Of a stretch of DNA of 26,342 bases, positions 7,102 through 14,285 are shown in pieces. The notes below the pieces were generated by a model. The model saw nothing but the letters and a program-made list of their open reading frames with translations, ran no database searches and was not told the DNA's origin. The position numbers were made by a program, and so were the translations under genes. This DNA is from an uncultured Clostridia bacterium (GTDB taxonomy: Bacteria; Bacillota; Clostridia; TANB77; CAG-508): contig CASAUJ010000020.1 in NCBI GenBank assembly GCA_949118805.1, forward strand, positions 1 to 26,342, written 5' to 3'. The first letter of the stretch is position 1. The number at the start of each line of letters is the position of its first letter.

Positions 7102-8388
7102 TTATTTTTTTACAGTTATTTTTTCTAATCCACCCATATAAGGTCTCAAAACTTCAGGGATGATAACACTACCATCTGGTTGATAATTATTTTCCATGAT
7201 AGAAATTAACATACGAGGAGGAGCTACTACTGTATTATTAAGGGTATGAGCGAAATAATTTCCATTTTCACCCTTAATGCGAATGCCTAACCTACGAGCT
7301 TGAGCATCTGTTAAATTAGAGCAACTTCCTACTTCAAAATATTTCTTTTGTCTTGGACTCCATGCTTCTACATCACAAGATTTTGCTTTTAAGTCTGCTA
7401 AATCTCCACTACAACATTCTAAAGTTCGAACAGGAATATTCATACTTCTAAAAAATTCAACTGTAAATGACCACATTTTATCATACCATTCCCAAGATTG
7501 TTCTGGCTCACAAACGACAATCATTTCTTGTTTTTCAAATTGGTGAATTCGATATACACCACGTTCTTCCATACCATGTGCTCCTTTTTCTTTTCGGAAA
7601 CAAGGGGAATAAGATGTCATAGTATAAGGCATCTCTTCTTTTTTTAGAATTTGATCCTTAAATTTACCAATCATTGAGTGTTCACTAGTACCAATTAAAT
7701 ATAAATCTTCTCCTTCGATTTTATACATCATGGCATCCATTTCTTCAAAACTCATAACACCAGTTACGACATCAGAACGAATCATGAAGGGAGGAATGCA
7801 ATAAGTAAATCCTTTTTCAATCATAAAATCTCTTGCATAAGTTAAAACTGCTGAATGTAATCTTGCGACATTTCCCATCAAATAATAAAATCCATTTCCA
7901 GATACTCTTCTAGCACTATCTAAATCTAATCCGCCTAAAGCTTCTAAAATTTCGCCATGGTAAGGTATTTCATAATCAGGAACAAAGGGTTCTCCAAATT
8001 TTTGTATTTCTACATTTTCACTATCATCTTTTCCAAGAGGGACAGAATCATGCATTATATTAGGAATTTTCATCATTCTATTTTGGATTTCTTGTGCATA
8101 TTCATTTTCTAATTTTTCATTTTCCTCTAATTGAAGATTAATCTCATTTACTTGTTTTTTTAGATTTTCTGCTTCTTCTTTGTTTCCAGTTTGCATGAAA
8201 TTGCCAATTTGATGACTCAAATTTTTTCTTTCTGATCTTAAATGATCACCTTTTAATTTGGCTTGTCTACTTTTGTTATCTAAATCAATTACTTCATCTA
8301 CTAAAATAAGTTTTTGTTCTTGGTATTTTTTCTTGATATTTTCTTTTACAATATCTGGATTTTCTCTTAAAAATTTAATATCAATCAT
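7102..8388 (-). CDS. serS: Serine--tRNA ligase
   Basis: A class II synthetase that charges tRNA-Ser with serine. Residues from about 25 to 110 are heptad-like and charged and form the long antiparallel coiled-coil arm that grips the tRNA. The catalytic core follows: GTSEHS near residue 233, motif 2 FRKEKGAHG near 264-272, and motif 3 with NGNYFAHTLNNTVVAPPRMLISIMENN near the C-terminus. The length of 428 residues is standard. An AGGGAGG site is 6 bases before the ATG. The promoter is only about 35 bases upstream, so there is no room for a T-box leader, which many Firmicutes synthetase genes have. Confidence 0.95.
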   Translation of the reverse strand: MIDIKFLRENPDIVKENIKKKYQEQKLILVDEVIDLDNKSRQAKLKGDHLRSERKNLSHQIGNFMQTGNKEEAENLKKQVNEINLQLEENEKLENEYAQEIQNRMMKIPNIMHDSVPLGKDDSENVEIQKFGEPFVPDYEIPYHGEILEALGGLDLDSARRVSGNGFYYLMGNVARLHSAVLTYARDFMIEKGFTYCIPPFMIRSDVVTGVMSFEEMDAMMYKIEGEDLYLIGTSEHSMIGKFKDQILKKEEMPYTMTSYSPCFRKEKGAHGMEERGVYRIHQFEKQEMIVVCEPEQSWEWYDKMWSFTVEFFRSMNIPVRTLECCSGDLADLKAKSCDVEAWSPRQKKYFEVGSCSNLTDAQARRLGIRIKGENGNYFAHTLNNTVVAPPRMLISIMENNYQPDGSVIIPEVLRPYMGGLEKITVKK

Positions 8389-8421
8389 AGTTAACCTCCC
8401 TTGACATATCTATTTTTTAAG

Positions 8422-8450
8422 ATTATACTATATTTTCTAATAATTGGCAA
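8422..8450 (-). promoter_or_regulatory. Promoter of serS-engB
   Basis: On the minus strand TTGCCA (8445-8450), a 17-base spacer and TATAAT (8422-8427), about 35 bases before the serS start. Confidence 0.7.
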
Positions 8451-8534
8451 GAAATTAGGGAAAAATAAATGAAAAGACTACAAAAGGAAAAAGGACTTGG
8501 ATTATTTTTATAAAGAGAAATTTCAAGAGGTGAT

Positions 8535-8559
8535 GATTTTAAGGAGCGTCCCTAAAATC
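8535..8559. repeat. REP-like palindrome, single short copy
   Basis: A 25-base imperfect palindrome with 7-base outer arms (GATTTTA / TAAAATC) around AGGAGCGTCCC. It closely matches one arm of the element at 14138-14264 (TTTTAAGGAACGTCCCT there, TTTTAAGGAGCGTCCCT here). It lies just upstream of the likely start of the exchanger gene. Confidence 0.6.
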
Positions 8560-8580
8560 ACTAGAAAAGGAGAAGAGAAA

Positions 8581-9426
8581 TTGTTTATTGAAATTGTGAA
8601 ATTTGTTTTGTATGCGGGACTTGTGGTATTAATTGCTAAGTATATTTTGGTAAAAACACTTCGAAGGTTAGCAGAAAATTTGAATTTAAAACCTAAAACA
8701 GTAGGAGATATGGCTGGTTATGCTACTTCGATACCAGAATTGCTGACGATTAGTGTATCAAGTATGAATGGTTTAATAAGTACGAGTATCTTTAATGTGA
8801 TTAGTTCTAATGTGATTAATTTGATTCAATATGTGATTTCAATTGTGATGAATAAAAATAGAAGAGCTTTTTCCAATCCAGCCATTCGAATTGATCTTTT
8901 TTTGGTTTTCTTAACGATTGCCATACCAATTGTTTTGATTTTCAATAAAATAGAAATTAGTTTATGGATAGTTCCTGCTTTTCTAATATTATACGCATTG
9001 TTTCAAGTCATCAATCAAAATGTTCATAAAGTGTATTTAGAAGAATTGGATCAAAAGTTAGCAAAACAAATTGAAGAAGAAGGGAAAAAAGAAGAAGGAA
9101 ATACAAGAAAAACGGTTCTTTATATGCTGATTTTATTGGGAACAGGAGTTTTATTATATGGGATAGGAGAATTGTTGGGGGAGACGCTAGAAAATTTATG
9201 TAATCGATTTGAGATTTCTCAAGTAGTGATTGGTATTTTACTTGGTTTTATTACGAGTATTCCAGAATTAATTACTTTTTTTGAGGCTCAAAAACATCAT
9301 AAGGAAAAAGGACAAGATAATATGCTAGGAGTAGTGGAAGCTACCAATAATCTTCTGACCTCTAATGTATTAAATTTATTTATGATTCAATCCATTGGAA
9401 TTTTGATGAATGTTCTATTTTTATAG
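8581..9426 (+). CDS. Cation/Ca2+ exchanger family (CaCA, YrbG-like) membrane protein
   Basis: A predicted integral membrane antiporter made of two inverted halves, each with an alpha repeat. The first is GYATSIPELL (residues 46-55) followed by SSNVINL (75-81). The second is GFITSIPEL (222-230) followed by TSNVLNL (260-266). The S-x-PEL core is the ion-binding signature of the family, here with Ile in place of the common Leu. A charged cytoplasmic loop (about 150-176) separates the halves. I choose TTG at 8581 because AGGAG (8568-8572) is 8 bases upstream. The open frame runs back to another TTG at 8497, but that extension crosses the REP-like repeat and would not be membrane protein. The ion carried is not certain. 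Confidence 0.75.
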   Translation: MFIEIVKFVLYAGLVVLIAKYILVKTLRRLAENLNLKPKTVGDMAGYATSIPELLTISVSSMNGLISTSIFNVISSNVINLIQYVISIVMNKNRRAFSNPAIRIDLFLVFLTIAIPIVLIFNKIEISLWIVPAFLILYALFQVINQNVHKVYLEELDQKLAKQIEEEGKKEEGNTRKTVLYMLILLGTGVLLYGIGELLGETLENLCNRFEISQVVIGILLGFITSIPELITFFEAQKHHKEKGQDNMLGVVEATNNLLTSNVLNLFMIQSIGILMNVLFL

Positions 9427-9519
9427 GACAAGAAGAAGGGGAGGATAGAGAAGCGTTATTTTTTTAAAGTTCTACGATGAATTAGATCAAAATGTATAAG
9501 ATGGAAAAATGTATACTTG

Positions 9520-9548
9520 TTGACAGAAACAAGAAATCCTGCTATCAT
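9520..9548 (+). promoter_or_regulatory. Promoter of the Nudix gene
   Basis: TTGACA (9520-9525), a 17-base spacer, and TATCAT (9543-9548) preceded by TGC (extended -10), about 35 bases before the start codon. Confidence 0.75.
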
Positions 9549-9582
9549 GAAGCAAAAGAAAAACAGAAGGTAGGAACGAAAA

Positions 9583-10122
9583 ATGGAATTATTAGATATT
9601 TTAGATGAAAAAGGAAATAAAATAGGAATTAAGGAAAGAGACGAAGTTCATAAAGATGGAGACTGGCACAAAGTAGCTTTTATTTTTGTAGTTAATGATA
9701 AGGGAGAAATTATTTTACAAAAGAGAAGTAAGGATAAAGGAAGTAATCCTAATAAATGGACAGCATCTGCTAGTGGACATTTGGCAGTTGGGGATACCAA
9801 TATACAAGGAGCTAGGCGAGAATTAGAAGAAGAAATTGGAATAACCGTGAAAGAAGATGAGTTAGAGTATCTTTGTACCGTGAAAGAACAATGGTGTGAT
9901 GAAAAAAGAAAAATAAGTCATATAGCAATCGTGTATTTATTATTTAAAAATGTAACAATAGGAGAATTGACTTTACAGGAAGAAGAGGTAGCAGAGGTAA
10001 AATATGTCAATTATAAAGACTTTGAAAAAATGGTACAAGAGAAAAATGAGGATATTGTAAAACATGATGAAATATATGCAGAGGTATTGAAAGTGTTACA
10101 TAAAAAATTCGATTTATCATAG
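9583..10122 (+). CDS. Nudix hydrolase (YfcD / IDI-like)
   Basis: A 179-residue cytoplasmic hydrolase of nucleoside-diphosphate-linked compounds. The Nudix box spans residues 65-87, starting GHLAVGD and ending RRELEEEIGI. It fits GX5EX7REUXEEXGU except that the first Glu is Asp (D71). That is tolerable, since the metal-binding REUXEE part is intact. The N-terminal pattern with the RSKDKGSNPNKWTASASGH stretch matches the Nudix subgroup related to isopentenyl-diphosphate isomerase. The substrate cannot be read from sequence. It has its own promoter and precedes the infC operon. Confidence 0.85.
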   Translation: MELLDILDEKGNKIGIKERDEVHKDGDWHKVAFIFVVNDKGEIILQKRSKDKGSNPNKWTASASGHLAVGDTNIQGARRELEEEIGITVKEDELEYLCTVKEQWCDEKRKISHIAIVYLLFKNVTIGELTLQEEEVAEVKYVNYKDFEKMVQEKNEDIVKHDEIYAEVLKVLHKKFDLS

Positions 10123-10147
10123 AAAGATAGAAAAATGGGAAAAATAC

Positions 10148-10177
10148 TTGACAATTTCAGTAAAAGTATTGTATAAT
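10148..10177 (+). promoter_or_regulatory. Promoter of infC-rpmI-rplT
   Basis: TTGACA (10148-10153), an 18-base spacer and TATAAT (10172-10177). Transcription should start near 10184, giving a leader of about 145 bases. Confidence 0.8.
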
Positions 10178-10184
10178 AAAACGC

Positions 10185-10307
10185 GTTACAAGAAGAAGTC
10201 AAACTTCTCACCTGATCCAAAATAGGAAAAAGGTTAGAACTAGAATGAAACCCAAGTATAAAAAGGGGCTATTTTGATTTGACTTGTAACAAAAGTCAAA
10301 TTTTTTT
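10185..10307 (+). promoter_or_regulatory. Attenuator-like leader of infC operon (L20-leader type)
   Basis: A Rho-independent terminator can form just before infC: ATTTGACTT (10277-10285) / AAGTCAAAT (10293-10301), then a T-run (10301-10307). The 5' end of the RNA, GTTACAAG (10185-10192), is perfectly complementary to CTTGTAAC (10283-10290), which overlaps the terminator's 5' arm and loop, so the two pairings exclude each other. A small AGAAG/CTTCT hairpin (10194-10198 with 10204-10208) lies between. In Firmicutes this operon is known to be controlled by ribosomal protein L20 binding such a leader. I infer the same here from layout, not from a motif search. Confidence 0.75.
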
Positions 10308-10327
10308 ATTTTATGGAGGTGTTTTCA

Positions 10328-10843
10328 ATCAAACAAGAATTACCAATCAACAGACAAATTCGAGCAAAAGAAGTACAGTTGGTCGAAGATAATGGACAAA
10401 AAGCTGGTGTCATTTCCTTAGAAGAGGCGTTAGAAAAAGCGGAGAGTAAAAATTTAGATTTAGTATTAGTAGCACCCAATACAAATCCACCAGTTTGTAA
10501 GATTATGAACTATGGAAAATACAAATTCGAACAAGCTAAAAAAGAAAAAGAAGCCAAGAAAAAACAGAAAATTTTTGAAATAAAAGAGTTAAGAGTTACC
10601 CCTAATATTGAAGAACATGACTTTGGTTTTAAGTGTAAAAATGCAAGAAAATTTTTAACAGATGGAAACAAAGTAAAAATAACAGTTCGTTTTAGAGGAA
10701 GAGAAGTTAATAACGCAAAAGCAGGAGAAATTGTACTAAACAAATTTATTGAGGCTTTAGAAGATATTGCGACAGTAGAAAAACCACCAAAGTTAGAAGG
10801 TAGAAATATGTTTACTATTATTGCTAAAAAAACAGATAAATAA
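10328..10843 (+). CDS. infC: Translation initiation factor IF-3
   Basis: IF-3 binds the 30S subunit and checks the start codon and initiator tRNA. The N-domain (PINRQIRAKEVQLVE), the linker rich in Lys, Glu and Gln near residue 75, and the C-domain (GREVNNAKAGE to KPPKLEGRNMF) match the family. I set the start at ATC (10328): GGAGGT at 10315-10320 is 7 bases before it, and the protein then begins just like other IF-3s, at 171 residues. The in-frame ATG at 10313 overlaps the ribosome binding site itself. A non-AUG start is the known autoregulatory device of infC. It is first in the operon with rpmI and rplT. Confidence 0.92.
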   Translation: MKQELPINRQIRAKEVQLVEDNGQKAGVISLEEALEKAESKNLDLVLVAPNTNPPVCKIMNYGKYKFEQAKKEKEAKKKQKIFEIKELRVTPNIEEHDFGFKCKNARKFLTDGNKVKITVRFRGREVNNAKAGEIVLNKFIEALEDIATVEKPPKLEGRNMFTIIAKKTDK

Positions 10844-10890
10844 AATGTCTGTCAATATAAAACAAACAATAAATGAAAGGAGTTATTATT

Positions 10891-11094
10891 ATGCCAAAAT
10901 TAAAAACCAATAAAGCTGCGAAGAAAAGATATTCATTAACAGCCACAGGAAAAGTAAAAAGAACCAAATCAAACAGAAGACATTTATTAGCGAATAAAAC
11001 AAGAAGACAAAAAAAATCAGGAAAAGTTCAAAATGCTTATGCAGATAAGACATGTGTAGAAACAATTAAAAAATTGTTACCATATGGAAATTAA
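10891..11094 (+). CDS. rpmI: 50S ribosomal protein L35
   Basis: A small basic protein of the large ribosomal subunit, 67 residues, starting MPKLKTNKAAKKR as in the family. The start at 10891 has AAAGGAG 8 bases upstream. An in-frame ATG at 10873 is an artefactual six-residue extension that overlaps that site. It is second in the infC-rpmI-rplT operon, 47 bases after infC. Confidence 0.95.
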   Translation: MPKLKTNKAAKKRYSLTATGKVKRTKSNRRHLLANKTRRQKKSGKVQNAYADKTCVETIKKLLPYGN

Positions 11095-11132
11095 AAAGAA
11101 GCATTTATCAATAAAAAAGGAAGGTGAAAGAA

Positions 11133-11483
11133 ATGGCAAGAGTAAAAACAGCTAGAACAACAAGAGCAAGACATAAAAAAATATTAAAACAAGCCAAAGG
11201 ATATTATGGAGCAAAAAGCTATCGATTTAGAAATGCTAATCAAGCAGTTATGAAATCTTTAGCTTATGCATATGTAGGAAGAAAAGATAAAAAAAGTAAT
11301 TTTAGAAAATTGTGGATTGCAAGAATTAATGCAGCAGCAAGAATGAATGGAACTACTTATAGTAAAATGATTGCTGGATTAAAGAAAGCAAATGTTACAA
11401 TTAATAGAAAAATGTTAGCAGATATTGCAATAACAGATCCAAAAGCATTTACAGAAATTGCAGAAATAGCCAAAAAAGCATAA
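11133..11483 (+). CDS. rplT: 50S ribosomal protein L20
   Basis: A 23S rRNA-binding protein needed early in 50S assembly, 116 residues, with the typical start MARVKTARTTRARHKK and the conserved YRFRNANQAVMKSLAYAY region. It is also the repressor that binds the operon's own leader in Firmicutes. ATG 11133 follows GGAAGGTG. A GTG three codons upstream is in frame but overlaps that site. It is the last gene of the operon, followed by a terminator. Confidence 0.95.
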   Translation: MARVKTARTTRARHKKILKQAKGYYGAKSYRFRNANQAVMKSLAYAYVGRKDKKSNFRKLWIARINAAARMNGTTYSKMIAGLKKANVTINRKMLADIAITDPKAFTEIAEIAKKA

Positions 11484-11492
11484 AAAAAGAAG

Positions 11493-11526
11493 GGAATAAC
11501 TTGAGAAATAAGTTATTCTTTTTTTT
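11493..11526 (+). terminator. Intrinsic terminator of the infC operon
   Basis: Stem GAATAACTT (11494-11502) / AAGTTATTC (11510-11518) with a 7-base loop, followed by eight Ts (11519-11526), ten bases after the rplT stop codon. Confidence 0.9.
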
Positions 11527-11542
11527 GAATAAATAAAAAGAC

Positions 11543-11571
11543 TTGAAAACAAAGTTCTAATGTGCTAAAAT
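11543..11571 (+). promoter_or_regulatory. Promoter of the small gene at 11615
   Basis: TTGAAA (11543-11548), a 17-base spacer and TAAAAT (11566-11571) preceded by TGC. A small AATTGT/ACAATT hairpin (11581-11596) lies between it and the ribosome binding site. Confidence 0.65.
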
Positions 11572-11614
11572 TTGGCTTGTAATTGTAAAAACAATTGTAC
11601 AGGAGGAAAAAGAC

Positions 11615-11872
11615 ATGAAGGAATTAAGGAAGGAATTTCCAATGAAGATCGGAATTGTTGGAGTAATATTAATGCGAAAAGAAGAGAATGCCAAAAAAGA
11701 AGACGATCTTGTTTATAGGGTATATGAAGTTAAGAAAAAACCATATAAACTTTTAGGGACTTGTCAGCTTTTACAGGAATCTTCAGGAAAGATAACTCCT
11801 AGGAAAATCGAAGGATTAGAAGATGAGGAGACCTGGAAAGAAGTAGAGAGATTAGTTTCATTATGTTTTTAA
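11615..11872 (+). CDS. Small protein of unknown function
   Basis: An 85-residue soluble, highly charged protein that I do not recognise. AGGAGG (11601-11606) is 8 bases before the ATG. The sequence reads as short beta strands (IGIVGVILM, LVYRVYEV, YKLLGTCQLL) followed by an acidic helix (LEDEETWKEVERLVSLCF), so a small folded domain is likely. It has its own promoter and a strong terminator. Its convergent neighbour is spoVAE, and no functional link is visible. Confidence 0.7.
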   Translation: MKELRKEFPMKIGIVGVILMRKEENAKKEDDLVYRVYEVKKKPYKLLGTCQLLQESSGKITPRKIEGLEDEETWKEVERLVSLCF

Positions 11873-11880
11873 CCGAAAGA

Positions 11881-11903
11881 GCGGGAGTTATCCCGCCTTT
11901 TTT
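11881..11903 (+). terminator. Intrinsic terminator facing spoVAE
   Basis: A GC-rich stem GCGGGA (11881-11886) / TCCCGC (11891-11896) with a 4-base loop and a C-T6 tract (11897-11903). It ends at the stop codon of the convergent spoVAE gene. Confidence 0.88.
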
Positions 11904-12294
11904 ATTGTTTTTTCATTTTAGGTTTAGAAATTAAAGAAGCTAAATAACCAAAGAACACAGCAGCAGCAATTCCGCCAGCAGCAGCTTTTACACCACCTGT
12001 GAAAGCACCTACTAAACCATTTTGTTGGACTGCTTCAATGGCACCTTTTGCAAGGTTATAACCAAATCCTGTAAGGGGAACAGTAGCACCACAACCTGCA
12101 AAATCAACAAGGTACTGATAGATTCCTAAACCACCTAAAATAGCACCAGCTGTGACAAAAGTTACGAGTATTTTGGCGGGGGTAAGTTTGGTTTTATCAA
12201 TTAAAATTTGTCCAATAATACAAATGATACCACCTACTACAAAACATTTTAGTAAGACCATCCAATCAAAAACATTTGCCCAATTTATATTCAT
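11902..12294 (-). CDS. spoVAE: Stage V sporulation protein AE
   Basis: A membrane protein of the SpoVA complex, which moves dipicolinic acid (DPA) into the forespore and out during germination. It has three to four hydrophobic segments and the family's conserved loop TVPLTGFGYNLAKGAIEA in its middle. Two ATGs occur: 12303 touches the AGAAAGG site, while 12294 is about 9 bases from it, so I prefer 12294 (130 residues). It is the last gene of the operon after spoVAC and spoVAD. It shows clear similarity to spoVAC in this window (the G-A-G/GCG-x-x-(V/I)P-(L/I)TGF loop), reflecting their common origin. Confidence 0.9.
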   Translation of the reverse strand: MNINWANVFDWMVLLKCFVVGGIICIIGQILIDKTKLTPAKILVTFVTAGAILGGLGIYQYLVDFAGCGATVPLTGFGYNLAKGAIEAVQQNGLVGAFTGGVKAAAGGIAAAVFFGYLASLISKPKMKKQ

Positions 12295-12318
12295 AAAATT
12301 CATCCTTTCTTTTTTTCT

Positions 12319-13320
12319 TTACATTTCAATACTGATAGCATGAGCAATACCAGGAATGGATTCTCCCTGTTGTGAACTTGTGGAATTCATCAATGCACCA
12401 GTAGCAATTAATAGAATTTTTTTCATTTTCTTTTCTTTTAACTGTTTATAAAAATAACCTGAAAATACAGTTCCACAACAAGCACAGCCACTTCCACCAG
12501 AATGGGTATCTTGTACGTTTTTATCGAAAATTAAAACACCACAATCCTGATAGTTTGATTTTATAGAATAACCTTGTGATTTAGCGATATCAATTGCAAT
12601 TTCTTTTCCTACATGTCCTAAATCTCCACTAATAATAGCATCATAGTAACTTGGATTTCTTCCTGTATCTAAAAAATGTGTGATTAGGGTATCTGCAAAG
12701 GCAGGAGCCATAGCTGCTCCCATGTTATTAGCATCTTTGATTCCCATGTCTATGATTTTTCCAGGAGTAATATGAGTAATATAAGGACCTTGTCCATTTT
12801 TGGCTAAAATAGCAGCCCCGGATCCAGTAACAGTCCATTGACTTGTAGGGGGTCTTTGATTTCCTAATTCTAATGGGAAACGGAATTGTTTTTCTGCACT
12901 ACAAAAATGGCTAGAGGTGGCACATAAAACATAGTTGGCAAATCCTTCAACAGCCATAGCCCCTAATGTCATAGATTCTACAAAAGTAGAACAGGCACCA
13001 AATACACCAAAGAATGGAATGCCTAATTCACGTAAGCCAAAACTAGAAGAAATACATTGATTTAAGAGATCACCTGCAAACATACAGTCAATTTCATTGG
13101 TAGCTACACCAGATTTAGAAATAACGGTATTAACAGTTTCTTTTATAATTTTACTTTCTGCTTTCTCCCATGTTTTTTCTCCCCAAAATTCATCTTCTAA
13201 AGTTTGATCAAAATACTTTGCCAAAGGTCCTTGGGCTTCTTTTGGACCAACAATAGAAGCACAATCTAATATGGTTGGTGGGGTATTGAATTTTATGGTT
13301 TGTTTTCCTAACTTTTCCAA
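12319..13320 (-). CDS. spoVAD: Stage V sporulation protein AD (DPA-binding)
   Basis: The soluble, thiolase-fold member of the SpoVA DPA channel, known in Bacillus to bind dipicolinic acid directly. The 333-residue length is normal. Family features include the N-terminal FNTPPTILDCASIVGPKE region, FGVFGACSTFVESM near residue 107, and SGGSGCACCGTVFSGYFY near 275. Translation starts at TTG (13320): GGAG lies 8 bases upstream, and the only nearby ATG is out of frame. It is expressed in the forespore in known systems. Confidence 0.94.
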   Translation of the reverse strand: MEKLGKQTIKFNTPPTILDCASIVGPKEAQGPLAKYFDQTLEDEFWGEKTWEKAESKIIKETVNTVISKSGVATNEIDCMFAGDLLNQCISSSFGLRELGIPFFGVFGACSTFVESMTLGAMAVEGFANYVLCATSSHFCSAEKQFRFPLELGNQRPPTSQWTVTGSGAAILAKNGQGPYITHITPGKIIDMGIKDANNMGAAMAPAFADTLITHFLDTGRNPSYYDAIISGDLGHVGKEIAIDIAKSQGYSIKSNYQDCGVLIFDKNVQDTHSGGSGCACCGTVFSGYFYKQLKEKKMKKILLIATGALMNSTSSQQGESIPGIAHAISIEM

Positions 13321-13348
13321 AATATCATCTCCTCTATTATAATTCTTA

Positions 13349-13813
13349 TTAAACTAAAGTCATGCTTTGTGTATTAAAAATTAAAAATACAATTCCTACT
13401 AAGATGGAAGCAGAAATACCAAATACTAATACTGGACCAGCAACAGTAAACATTTTTCCACCAACTCCCATAACATATCCTTCTGATTTATATTCCATAG
13501 CAGGTGATACAATGGAATTGGCAAAACCAGTAATAGGAATTAAAGAGCCAGCTCCTGCAAATTTTCCAATTTTATTAAATAAATTAAGACCTGTTAAAAA
13601 AGCAGAGATACCAATTAATAAAATGGAAACAATTGTACTAGAAGTAGTGGTATCAAAACCACGTTCTTTGCATATATTAAGTATAATTTGTCCAATGGTA
13701 CAAATAAGTCCTCCTACCCAGAAAGCATTAAAACAATTTTTCAAAAGTGGAGAATTAGGGGATTTTTTATCCACATAATCTTGATAAGTTTGTTTTGTTT
13801 CTAATGGATTCAT
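13349..13813 (-). CDS. spoVAC: Stage V sporulation protein AC
   Basis: A 154-residue membrane protein of the SpoVA DPA channel; the Bacillus homologue acts as a mechanosensitive channel. An N-terminal cytoplasmic stretch is followed by about four membrane segments, with the conserved loop GAGSLIPITGFANSIVSPA. Its ATG overlaps the stop of the upstream dodecin gene (ATGA), with GGAGG 6 bases upstream, so the two are probably translationally coupled. Clostridia typically carry this short spoVAC-AD-AE set rather than the seven-gene Bacillus operon, which fits here. Confidence 0.93.
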   Translation of the reverse strand: MNPLETKQTYQDYVDKKSPNSPLLKNCFNAFWVGGLICTIGQIILNICKERGFDTTTSSTIVSILLIGISAFLTGLNLFNKIGKFAGAGSLIPITGFANSIVSPAMEYKSEGYVMGVGGKMFTVAGPVLVFGISASILVGIVFLIFNTQSMTLV

Positions 13814-14043
13814 ACATTACCTCCTGAAATTTTTTTTCGATCTAAATCAAGAGTAAAACTAATATCTAAATCAACAAAATATTCTAAAATTTTATCACCA
13901 TCAATATTAGCTCTCTGCTCTAGAATTTTTACTTCTGATAAATAATCAATTGTTTTAGAAGCTTCTGCAATTGCTTTTACAATAGCATCCTTCCAAGAAA
14001 CCGTTGAATTACCAGTTATGATTAAATGTTTTTTTATCTCCAT
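13810..14043 (-). CDS. Dodecin-family flavin-binding protein
   Basis: A 77-residue protein matching the dodecin family: LIITGNSTVSWKDAIVKAIAEASKTI, then KILEQRANID and a final beta strand. Dodecins form hollow dodecamers that store flavin or flavin-like ligands. Family members usually have an aromatic Trp in the flavin-stacking strand (for example RWFEV). Here that stretch reads YLSEVKILEQR, so the stacking Trp is absent and the ligand may differ. GGAGG is 6 bases before the ATG. It is the first gene of the spoVA operon and overlaps spoVAC by 4 bases, which implies expression in the forespore. Confidence 0.85.
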   Translation of the reverse strand: MEIKKHLIITGNSTVSWKDAIVKAIAEASKTIDYLSEVKILEQRANIDGDKILEYFVDLDISFTLDLDRKKISGGNV

Positions 14044-14107
14044 AAATAACCTCCAACATCTTTTATACTATCTTTTCCTTGTTTTAGAAAAAATATACAA
14101 AAACAAG

Positions 14108-14136
14108 TGGAAATTTTTATAAAAAAAATATATAAT
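14108..14136 (+). promoter_or_regulatory. Possible promoter of rsmB
   Basis: TATAAT at 14131-14136 with TGGAAA (14108-14113) 17 bases upstream; the -35 is weak. It stands immediately before the REPIN-like element, so if it is used, the palindrome is transcribed as the rsmB leader. Confidence 0.4.
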
Positions 14137-14137
14137 G

Positions 14138-14264
14138 GGATTCGAGGGACGTTCCTTAAAATCCCCACTTTAAGGAATTAGGGGACAGACCTTAGAGAAA
14201 TAAAAGGAAAAGAGTGTCCCTTTTATCCCTATTTTGGGGATTTTAAGGAACGTCCCTCGAATCC
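14138..14264. repeat. REPIN-like element with perfect 29-base inverted arms
   Basis: Arms 14138-14166 and 14236-14264 are exact reverse complements over 29 bases (left arm starts GGATTCGAGGGACGTTCCTT and ends AATCCCC). The 69-base spacer has a second, weaker pair, AGGGGACA / TGTCCCTT (about 14179-14186 and 14215-14222). The element fills the gap between divergent spoVA and rsmB and ends 10 bases before the rsmB ribosome binding site. The layout, two inverted REPs around a spacer, is that of REPIN-type nonautonomous elements. The GGGACG..CC core is shared with 8535-8559 and 25187-25259. Confidence 0.8.
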
Positions 14265-14285
14265 TTTTGGTTATGAGGAGGAAAA

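Noticed and set aside
8389..8421. T-box leader of serS
   Set aside because: The promoter leaves only about 35 bases of leader, too short for a T-box.
8497..8580. Upstream TTG start of the exchanger gene
   Set aside because: The extension runs through the REP-like repeat and lacks a well-spaced ribosome binding site, while TTG 8581 has AGGAG 8 bases upstream.
14044..14110. Sigma-G/F type promoter for the dodecin-spoVA operon
   Set aside because: A GTATA box and a GATAGTATA box are visible on the minus strand, but their spacing (about 21 bases) is too long for the known consensus. Forespore control is expected but not shown.
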